Shown: piece by piece, positions 8,020 to 14,063 of the stretch
Layout: each line of letters opens with the position of its first letter
Numbering within the stretch: position 1 is the first letter of the stretch
Translations under genes and position numbers: made by a program
The notes under the pieces: model-generated
Seen by the model: only the letters and a program-made list of their open reading frames with translations
Told to the model about the DNA's origin: nothing
The model's database searches: none
Assembly (NCBI GenBank): GCA_050729795.1
Contig: JBOHME010000002.1
Coordinates: 51,790-115,789, forward strand
Origin: AP-15 sp050729795
GTDB taxonomy: Bacteria > Pseudomonadota > Alphaproteobacteria > ATCC43930 > CGMCC-115725
Direction: 5' to 3'
Length of the DNA stretch: 64,000 bases

Positions 8020-9093
8020 ATGAATTCGACCGAACCCTCGCTGATCCCGGTAACGCTGCTGACCGGCTTTTTGGGCAGCGGCAAGACGACCGTGCTCAAC
8101 CATGTGCTGAAGCAGCCGGGCATGGCGGCGACCGCGGTCATCGTCAACGAGTTTGGCGAGATCGGCATCGACCATCTCTTGGTCGAGAAGGCCACCGACG
8201 ACGTCGTGCTGCTGAACAGCGGATGTCTGTGCTGCACCGTGCGAGGCGACATCGTCGACACGTTGCTCAACCTGTTTGTCGGCCGGGCCAACGGCAAGAT
8301 CCCGGATTTTGCTCGGGTTGTGATCGAAACCACCGGGCTTGCCGACCCGGCACCGATCCTGCACACGCTGATCTCCGACCCGCTGGTGGCGGCGCGCTAC
8401 ATGCTCGACGGGGTGGTGGCGACGGTCGATGCCGTCAACGGCACCGGCACGCTCGACCGTCAGCCGGAGGCGGTCAAGCAGGCCGCGGTCGCCGACCGGC
8501 TGCTGCTGACCAAGACCGACCTCACCGACGCGGACACGGCGGCGGCGCTAACAGCGCGGCTCGCGGCACTCAACCCTGGCGCCCCGCTGGTGTCGGTGGC
8601 CGGGGGCGAGGTCGATCCCGCCCTCTTGTTCAATCTCGGCTTTTACGATCCGAAGACAAAGAGCGTCGATGTGCAGCGCTGGCTGCGCGACGAGGCTTTC
8701 GAAGCCGGCCACGGGCACGAACACAACCACGAGGGCGTGCACGACGCGGACCGGCCCGACGTCAACCGTCACGACGACCGCATCCGAGCGTTTTGCATCA
8801 CCCGCGACCAGCCGATTTCATGGGCGGCGCTGTCGGGCTGGCTCGACGCGCTGGCGACGATGCGGGGCGATGATCTGTTGCGGCTGAAGGCAATCGTGGC
8901 GCTGAGCGACCGCCCGAATGAACCGGTCGTGGTGCACGGTGTCCAGCACCTGTTTCACCCGCCGGTGCTGCTAAAGGAATGGCCCAGCGACGATCACCGC
9001 ACCCGGATGGTGTTCATCACCCGCGACCTGCCAAAAGAGGCGATCGAAACGACCCTCGCGGCCTTTGAAAAGGCGATCGACGAAGCCGGATAG
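8020..9093 (+). CDS. CobW/COG0523-family GTP-binding metallochaperone
   Basis: This 357-residue GTPase belongs to the G3E CobW/YjiA/ZNG family that delivers zinc or cobalt to client proteins. Visible motifs: Walker A GFLGSGKTT (16-24), NEFGEIGID, the metal-binding Cys-Leu-Cys-Cys (69-72), TKTD for base recognition, and a CobW C-terminal domain (AFCITRDQPISW). Between the domains lies a His/Asp-rich linker (HGHEHNHEGVHD) that probably holds metal. The start at 8020 begins the conserved part; an in-frame ATG at 7945 overlapping the rnz stop would add 25 unconserved residues. No Zur box or cobalamin gene is visible nearby, so the metal cannot be assigned. Confidence 0.88.
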   Translation: MNSTEPSLIPVTLLTGFLGSGKTTVLNHVLKQPGMAATAVIVNEFGEIGIDHLLVEKATDDVVLLNSGCLCCTVRGDIVDTLLNLFVGRANGKIPDFARVVIETTGLADPAPILHTLISDPLVAARYMLDGVVATVDAVNGTGTLDRQPEAVKQAAVADRLLLTKTDLTDADTAAALTARLAALNPGAPLVSVAGGEVDPALLFNLGFYDPKTKSVDVQRWLRDEAFEAGHGHEHNHEGVHDADRPDVNRHDDRIRAFCITRDQPISWAALSGWLDALATMRGDDLLRLKAIVALSDRPNEPVVVHGVQHLFHPPVLLKEWPSDDHRTRMVFITRDLPKEAIETTLAAFEKAIDEAG

Positions 9094-9137
9094 CGCGGCT
9101 GCATGGGGCTCGTGCCTCATCGCAGCGTGATCCGCGC

Positions 9138-9314
9138 ATGGGGTTGACCGAGACCAGCATCGGGCTGGCGGTTTGCCTGCTCGTCCTCGCGGTTGCGATC
9201 ATTCTCGATCGCCGCCCGTACCGCCCGGGCAAGCGCAACTACATCCCACTGATGATCCTGGCTCTCGCCGCCGGCATGGTGCTCGGCCGACATCTGCTGG
9301 GGTTGCTGTTATAG
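9138..9314 (+). CDS. 58-residue two-helix membrane protein
   Basis: The frame from ATG 9138 to TAG 9312-9314 encodes 58 residues. Two hydrophobic helices (about 8-22 and 38-56) flank a basic loop (RRPYRPGKRNY), suggesting a hairpin membrane protein with the loop in the cytoplasm. It sits 44 bases after the CobW gene on the same strand and could be its last operon member. The function is unknown. Confidence 0.6.
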   Translation: MGLTETSIGLAVCLLVLAVAIILDRRPYRPGKRNYIPLMILALAAGMVLGRHLLGLLL

Positions 9315-9349
9315 GCGCAGCGCTGAGACTCGCCGCTAAACCGGGGTCG

Positions 9350-9589
9350 TCATTGGCCGCCGGTGCAGTGGCGCAAATTATAGCGCTCGTCTTCGTAATC
9401 ATCCATCGCCGCCAGCAGCACGCTGTCGGGCGGCAGGGTCTTCAGCGCGGCGGTGATCGCCTTGATCGTCGCCTCGTTGTACGGGACCGGTTTCGGGCAT
9501 TGGCACGCCGTCGCGCCGACCGTGCTACACCCGGCCAATACCGATCCGGCGGCGAGCGCCGCAAACCCGATCATCTTCCTCGCCGCCAT
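9350..9589 (-). CDS. Small lipoprotein
   Basis: The 79-residue product starts with a charged MAARK, a hydrophobic stretch and the lipobox LAGC with Cys21, so it should be lipid-anchored. The mature part is short with several Cys (ACQCPKP, and RHC near the end) and a helical LPPDSVLLAAMDDYEDERYN segment. Small Cys- and Pro-containing lipoproteins like this occur as o-spanins (Rz1) in phage lysis modules, and the phage-like cluster begins less than 3 kb away, but the link is only positional. An upstream in-frame ATG at 9607 would extend the N-terminus by six residues. Confidence 0.6.
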   Translation of the reverse strand: MAARKMIGFAALAAGSVLAGCSTVGATACQCPKPVPYNEATIKAITAALKTLPPDSVLLAAMDDYEDERYNLRHCTGGQ

Positions 9590-9701
9590 GTGCTCTCCCT
9601 CGCCCAAAGGCGCGCACCATGGCGGGAGCGGCGTTGCCGATCAAGACCGAACCGGAGCGGCAGCGCTGACTGCGTGGCGAGCAGCCGATTGCCGCGATCT
9701 C

Positions 9702-9830
9702 TTATTGCTTGATCAAGGTGGCGACCGAGATGTGCGGCCAGTCGATGCCGAGGAAGTTCAGAATCACCGTCTGGGTAAATTGCGGTGGCGGCAGGCCACC
9801 GTCATTCCCACAGTCGCATCCCTTGAGTGC
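9702..9830 (-). pseudogene. In-frame repeat of the upstream protein's C-terminal tail, beyond a TGA stop
   Basis: Directly after the TGA of the beta-barrel-like gene the same frame stays open for 42 codons to a TAA at 9702-9704. It reads QFTQTVILNF and then DWPHISVATLIKQ. The main protein ends with the same pattern (YVQFTILNF, then AWPHVQVATLQKTFG). The tail is therefore duplicated, with the second copy cut off by the TGA. It may be a remnant of a tandem paralogue or of an originally longer protein. Confidence 0.6.
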
Positions 9831-11021
9831 TCAGCCGAAAGTCTTTTGCAGGGTCGCGACTTGGACATGCGGCCAGGCGAAATTCGGCGCCGGAACCGGC
9901 GGGGTGGCACTCGGTCTGGCGAGTAAAAGCGCCGGAAAGTTCAAGATCGTGAACTGCACGTATTGAAGCTGCATGATGGATGGCTGAGTGGGGTGGGTAA
10001 GTTTCTCTAGCCAGAAGGTGGCATAAAACAGAGCTGTGAACGCATTGTTTGGAGGATTAGAGCCACGACTGGGACCGAGAAGAAAAGTGAGGTTTTCTAT
10101 ACCACCACCGGCTTGAGGCAAGGTCACGAGCGACGTCGTTGGTAGCGGGCTGCCGTTGATAACCGGCGCGTTGAAGAACGTGATTCCGGTGGCGGTCGAT
10201 ATATTGAGAGCGGCCCCGCTGAATGAGTAGCCCTGTGCAAGTTGTTCTTGCACCGTTTGTTGCAGCAAGGTCACGGGGTCATTGAGAAGCTGTTGGGTGA
10301 TGGCCGGCGGCAATATCTGAGGCACGTTTCCTAAGGGGGTTCTTGTATTTGTCGGGTCTGGCGGGCCAATAGGGAGTGAGAGATTGTACTGGTGGAAGCC
10401 GCCCAACGGCTTGGACTGTGCTTCCGAGGTTCCCGCCGAAAAAATCGGTGCACCCAGCGGCACGCCCGCGGTGAGCGCAGGCTGAAGGTCGATCGCGGTC
10501 GTGTTGAACGATGGGAAAATGGAAAAGGCCGGATTGCCACCGCTGATAGGGGTGGCACCGGGGCTGAGGGTCGGCGGACCGTCAAAGGGCGTGGCGATGC
10601 CTTGGGCGAGCAGCGAATTTCCGTGGGGTATATTGGCCATGCGGGTGACCAGTTGCCCGCCTTCGGGCGGTGACAGTAACGGCTCCGAGGTCGGCGGCTG
10701 GGTCACCCAGATGCCGGGTTCGATGTGAAGTGCACCGCCGGTGGTCGCATCGCTGATCTGCACAAGGTACGTCAACCCAAACAGTTCGATGTCGGTTTGG
10801 GCGAAACCTCGGTTCGGGATTGACGACGATATCGGGCTGAATACCGTCGTTTCATTGGTGAGATTGAGCTCAAGAAATGTATTCGTCTGGTCCTCGAAGT
10901 CCGGTCGCGCCACGAGATTGAACCCTGTCCCATGCCATGTGCCGGCAAGTTCGGCGAGCAGCCCGAGGTTCTGTAAAACGGCTGCATTCTGTCGGGCGGG
11001 GCGTATTGTAGAAACCGCCAT
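9831..11021 (-). CDS. Beta-rich protein, possibly lipocalin/nitrobindin-like
   Basis: This 396-residue protein begins with LAELAGTWHGTGFNLVARP, the Gly-x-Trp pattern seen at the first strand of lipocalin, FABP and nitrobindin-like barrels, and continues with alternating strands rich in Thr, Asn and Pro. There is no signal peptide or membrane helix. The last strands (LQYVQFTILNF, then WPHVQVATLQKTFG) appear to close the barrel. The frame reads on past the TGA into a second copy of this ending. Ligand and role are unknown; a haem- or lipid-binding role is a guess from the fold pattern. It lies outside the clear phage genes. Confidence 0.6.
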   Translation of the reverse strand: MAVSTIRPARQNAAVLQNLGLLAELAGTWHGTGFNLVARPDFEDQTNTFLELNLTNETTVFSPISSSIPNRGFAQTDIELFGLTYLVQISDATTGGALHIEPGIWVTQPPTSEPLLSPPEGGQLVTRMANIPHGNSLLAQGIATPFDGPPTLSPGATPISGGNPAFSIFPSFNTTAIDLQPALTAGVPLGAPIFSAGTSEAQSKPLGGFHQYNLSLPIGPPDPTNTRTPLGNVPQILPPAITQQLLNDPVTLLQQTVQEQLAQGYSFSGAALNISTATGITFFNAPVINGSPLPTTSLVTLPQAGGGIENLTFLLGPSRGSNPPNNAFTALFYATFWLEKLTHPTQPSIMQLQYVQFTILNFPALLLARPSATPPVPAPNFAWPHVQVATLQKTFG

Positions 11022-11224
11022 GTCTCCCTCCTTCCCGGCTCGAATGGTAGCTAAAAAGGCGATCGGTTCGTCGTCTACCGTCTTTGTTGGTTAACGATAT
11101 CAGACATTGGAGGGAGAGTGAAGCCGATTTCGGACGGAGTCAGGTTCCCGTTGAAATATCCCGTAGGAGCGGCGTCGCCGAGAAGGCGGGGTCTGGCGCG
11201 CTACTTGTCGGGTAGGGCTGGCCA

Positions 11225-11608
11225 TCACGAGTCCGCGTTAATTGGCGTTTCCCATTCATGACTTAGGCCACCAACGCAGGCGGATGTTTCCTGGCGGAAA
11301 ATATACCCATCGAGAGTATGCGTTGGTGAAACTGGCGATATTTCTGTCCTTTCTTCAAGAACTCCGAAGTCCAATACGTAATCACAATTTTGGGCGTTGA
11401 CATTTATCCGTGGATTCTTAGTTGGCGCCAAAAATTTCAAGATCATATGATCATTTACACGGTGAATTTCAGTAAACGCCGTAGCTACAGTTATACTATC
11501 TCCAGGCCGGATTATGACCGCCTCGGTTTCTGTCCGGATTGTTGAATCATGTCGCCGCTCGATACGTTGGATGAAAACCGAGATCGCTGCAGATGTTTTC
11601 CACGCCAC
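11225..11608 (-). CDS. Hypothetical protein in low-GC segment
   Basis: This 127-residue frame is unrecognised. It looks like a soluble, mostly beta protein (SITVATAFTEIHRVNDHMILKF in two strands, then ILDF-like and DGYIFRQ strands). Codon use is clearly AT-richer than its neighbours, suggesting recent acquisition. It follows a membrane-protein frame 39 bases upstream on the same strand, and the two may form a unit or be halves of one damaged gene. The start is uncertain. Confidence 0.4.
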   Translation of the reverse strand: MAWKTSAAISVFIQRIERRHDSTIRTETEAVIIRPGDSITVATAFTEIHRVNDHMILKFLAPTKNPRINVNAQNCDYVLDFGVLEERTEISPVSPTHTLDGYIFRQETSACVGGLSHEWETPINADS

Positions 11609-11647
11609 GCTTGGCTACATTATGCCAGAGGGATTTTACGCAGAATT

Positions 11648-11917
11648 TCAGAAAATTATATCGTTTCCATTTATGTGTGCGATCTCATTGATGACCCCAT
11701 GGCCCCATTGCCATTCTTGCCACGCCGGGACAATTATACATGCAAGGCCCAAGGCGGCTAAGATCACCAAAACCGCCCAATACGGCAACCTTCCTCCTAT
11801 TGTCATCGGCTTTAACTCCGGCACGGCCTTATCTGGCGGAGCAGCACGATAAAGTAGATCAGCGGTTTTCCAGAGCGGCAATTCAATCGGCGGCGTGCTC
11901 ACAGCACTCCCTTCCAT
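11648..11917 (-). CDS. Hypothetical single-span membrane protein in low-GC segment
   Basis: From the ATG at 11917 the product is about 89 residues with one membrane helix (YWAVLVILAALGLACIIVPA) and a short C-terminus. A longer open frame extends to 11980 but its start looks non-coding. The preceding segment (PLWKTADLLYRAAPPDK) may be cytoplasmic. The 3' half is AT-rich like the following gene. Nothing identifies a function; a transferred accessory pair beside the phage cluster is the simplest reading. Confidence 0.4.
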   Translation of the reverse strand: MEGSAVSTPPIELPLWKTADLLYRAAPPDKAVPELKPMTIGGRLPYWAVLVILAALGLACIIVPAWQEWQWGHGVINEIAHINGNDIIF

Positions 11918-12075
11918 GCGGGTTTGTCGCGCACCAACGAATTCGACGGCGGGCTGCCGTTGAGGATGTAGCCGCGGCACTGACCGCCGGTGATCGACGA
12001 GCCGAAGTCGCAGGCTGACACCCCATGCGTAAGCAGCAGCCGTGCGAGGAGGGCGAGCGGCAGACGGCGCCAGCG

Positions 12076-12381
12076 CTATGCCGCCGGACGCCTCGCCGCC
12101 TCGACCATCCGCGCGACCTCCTCCGCCGATAGCCGGGGTTTTTCGGCCGCCCCTATCGGCCGGTACCAGCAGTCCGGACCTTCACAGCCGTCGTACCGAC
12201 GACAGTGGATCAGCGGCGAACCCTCGAAAACCATCTGGCAGAGTTGTCCTTCTGGTACCTTTCCCTTGCGCCAGCCCAGTTCCTTGAGCCGCACCGTCGC
12301 GTCGTGCCAGTAGTCCCACGCCCGCTGACTCTTCGGCATCAGCTCGCGGCGTCGGAGCGCTTGCCGCTCGAAATAGTCCAT
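12076..12381 (-). CDS. Hypothetical phage-cluster protein with Cys/His motifs
   Basis: This 101-residue protein is charged and helical at both ends, with a central HCRRYDGCEGPDCWYRP segment. Its His and Cys residues could bind a metal, but they do not match a named zinc finger. It is the last gene of the long minus-strand phage run. No function is proposed. Confidence 0.5.
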   Translation of the reverse strand: MDYFERQALRRRELMPKSQRAWDYWHDATVRLKELGWRKGKVPEGQLCQMVFEGSPLIHCRRYDGCEGPDCWYRPIGAAEKPRLSAEEVARMVEAARRPAA

Positions 12382-12586
12382 ATGTCCCGATCCTCAGTAC
12401 TGCGTCGGCAATTTCAACGTCGCCCGCCGATCGTTGCTGGCGTCTCGACCGCGCGGAAACCGGATGTTCTGGCGTAAGCGCCAACAGCGCCAACTCGATA
12501 CAGAAGCACCGCTGGGCCATGATCTCCGAAATGGGGGCATTTCGAGCCGTTCAGCCGGCCCAAGGTTTACGTACCCTTCTCAAACG

Positions 12587-12835
12587 TCAAGAAATGGCGA
12601 AGGCGTCGCTGGCGGCGGCGATTGCGGCGGGATCAAAGGTGCCGTCGGCGCGCGGGAGGGTGACACCGGCTCGCGCAAGGGTATGACGATGTGCCGGCGA
12701 ACGGGGACACCAATTTCCATGCGAGCAACCCTCCGAAGCGCGGTCGGCGACATAGAAGCGGATCATCGCGCAGAAGCGCGCGTCGGGGCAGGCCGCGCCG
12801 AACACAGCTTGCGGGCAACACGCGAGTGAGGACAT
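12587..12835 (-). CDS. Doubtful small frame in lysis region
   Basis: An 82-residue frame lies between the holin-like gene and the last phage gene. Its C-terminal third (VTLPRADGTFDPAAIAAASDAFAIS in two parts) looks like real protein, while the N-terminal part is Cys-rich and irregular. Apart from this frame the interval 12382-12839 holds nothing recognisable. It could be a decayed lysis gene. Confidence 0.25.
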   Translation of the reverse strand: MSSLACCPQAVFGAACPDARFCAMIRFYVADRASEGCSHGNWCPRSPAHRHTLARAGVTLPRADGTFDPAAIAAASDAFAIS

Positions 12836-12839
12836 ATGA

Positions 12840-13040
12840 TCACCTCGGCAACGGCCGCTCCGCGGTCATTTTCTCCGGCAGCAGCATCGCGACAAGACCG
12901 GCGAACGCTACCAGTGCCTGGATCGCAGCCTGCAATACGCCGTTATTGACGTGAACCCCGGCGGCGGCCAGGAGTGCGCCGGCACCGGCGTAGCTCGACG
13001 GCTCTTTCAGACGAGCCAGCACAAAAGCGAGAATATTCAC
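12840..13040 (-). CDS. Small holin-like membrane protein
   Basis: The start is the GTG at 13040, preceded by GAGAGAGG at good spacing; the longer open frame upstream is not credible. The 66-residue product has LARLKEPSSYAG, then two hydrophobic segments (about 16-31 and 36-53) and a short charged end (PEKMTAERPLPR). Two-helix proteins of this size beside coiled-coil and lipoprotein genes commonly act as phage holins, making membrane lesions that release the endolysin. The assignment is from size, topology and place. Confidence 0.55.
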   Translation of the reverse strand: MNILAFVLARLKEPSSYAGAGALLAAAGVHVNNGVLQAAIQALVAFAGLVAMLLPEKMTAERPLPR

Positions 13041-13101
13041 CGCAACCTCTCTCGATAGTCGAAAAAATTGGGCGCGCCGCGAGCGCTTCCGGCCTGGCGC
13101 C

Positions 13102-13311
13102 TCAGCGGGCGGCGACGACGATGCGCAATCCGTCGGGGCCGAAATTGAACTCCTGGCTGGTGCCGTTCGACTGGCGCAGCTGGCACAGGCCCGTTTCGAC
13201 ACTGGCTGACAGGATCAGCCCGGGTACATCGGCCATCGTATCGCGGCGCACGATCTTGTAGCGGCATCGTTGGCTTTCGGGATCGACGGTGGTCAGTTTG
13301 TGCGGCAGCAT
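13102..13311 (-). CDS. Small hypothetical phage protein
   Basis: The 69-residue product is soluble and beta-rich (CRYKIVRRD, VPGLILSASVETG, GTSQEFNFGPDGLRIVV), resembling a small barrel domain. It sits between the holin-like gene and a membrane-anchored coiled-coil gene. No family is recognised. Confidence 0.5.
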   Translation of the reverse strand: MLPHKLTTVDPESQRCRYKIVRRDTMADVPGLILSASVETGLCQLRQSNGTSQEFNFGPDGLRIVVAAR

Positions 13312-13358
13312 GGTGTGCTCCTCGATCGGCGAGGCGGTTTGCCGGTGGACGCGGCCAG

Positions 13359-13676
13359 TTATTTTCGGTCCTGCTTTTGCACGATCTGGGTTCGAAGATC
13401 GCCGATCGCGTCAATGATCCGCCCCAGTGAGGTGCGCATTTCCGAGTGAAAATCGCGCTCGTCGAGACGGCGCTGCTCGACCGCGCGTTCGAGTACCTGG
13501 ATGCGCAATTCGTGTGCGGCGAGCTCGACACCGAAATCGGCGCGTAATTGCTCGATGTCGCTGCGCAGGCTGATGTAGCTCGTCACCGCACCGCCGCCGA
13601 TCGTCACCAGCAGCACCGCTGCCTGCAGGAGGTGTCCGAAATTGATCTCCGGCGAAAAACGCGGCTTTGGCATCAT
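13359..13676 (-). CDS. Membrane-anchored coiled-coil protein, spanin-like
   Basis: The 105-residue product has an N-terminal membrane helix (about 16-35, LLQAAVLLVTIGGG) followed by a long charged helix with coiled-coil spacing (residues 38-95). This layout is shared by phage inner-membrane spanins (Rz) and by small phage DUF2730-like proteins. Its ATG overlaps the stop of the upstream lipoprotein-like gene by four bases, so the two are probably translated together, as spanin pairs often are. The lysis role is inferred. Confidence 0.55.
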   Translation of the reverse strand: MMPKPRFSPEINFGHLLQAAVLLVTIGGGAVTSYISLRSDIEQLRADFGVELAAHELRIQVLERAVEQRRLDERDFHSEMRTSLGRIIDAIGDLRTQIVQKQDRK

Positions 13677-14059
13677 GGCACAAAGGCTGCCGCCGGGGTC
13701 GCTTTCAGCAGCTCGGCCAGCACGCCGGCCCAGACCGGCTGACAGGCCGCATCCTGCAGCGCCATCCGCACCGCGCGTTTTTCTTCGATTGCGGTCAAGA
13801 GCCCGGCCGAATTTCCGGCGGCCGCGATCGCCTCGCCGGTGGTGGCCAATACCGGCCAGCAGGCGGCGCCGGCACTGTCGCCGACGGCGGTGGCGACGGC
13901 GGTTGCGCTCCGCGCGTCATTGGCGGTGAACTGTCCAACCTGGGCACAGCCACCGAGCCACAACGCCACTGTTGCCGCCAACAGTAGAGTACCGAGCGTT
14001 GCCGCTGTATCACCGAGCGCGACCGAGTGTGTGTCGATTAGGTTCCAGAGCTTCGACAT
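13673..14059 (-). CDS. Putative phage lipoprotein
   Basis: From the ATG at 14059 the product is 128 residues. After a 20-residue polar leader there is a hydrophobic segment ending in WLGGC, a lipobox-like site, then an Ala-rich helical domain with one Cys pair (AACWPV, AACQPV). It could be the outer-membrane partner of the coiled-coil protein encoded by the overlapping next gene. An in-frame ATG at 14083 would overlap the tip protein gene. The function is inferred from signal and place. Confidence 0.5.
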   Translation of the reverse strand: MSKLWNLIDTHSVALGDTAATLGTLLLAATVALWLGGCAQVGQFTANDARSATAVATAVGDSAGAACWPVLATTGEAIAAAGNSAGLLTAIEEKRAVRMALQDAACQPVWAGVLAELLKATPAAAFVP

Positions 14060-14063
14060 TGGC

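Noticed and set aside
9831..9833. TGA as a selenocysteine codon
   Set aside because: The extension only repeats the normal ending, no selenoprotein family fits, and no clear SECIS-like hairpin was recognised after the TGA.
12434..12829. 131-codon plus-strand frame in the lysis region
   Set aside because: It runs opposite to all neighbouring phage genes and is low complexity (Gly/Arg-rich).
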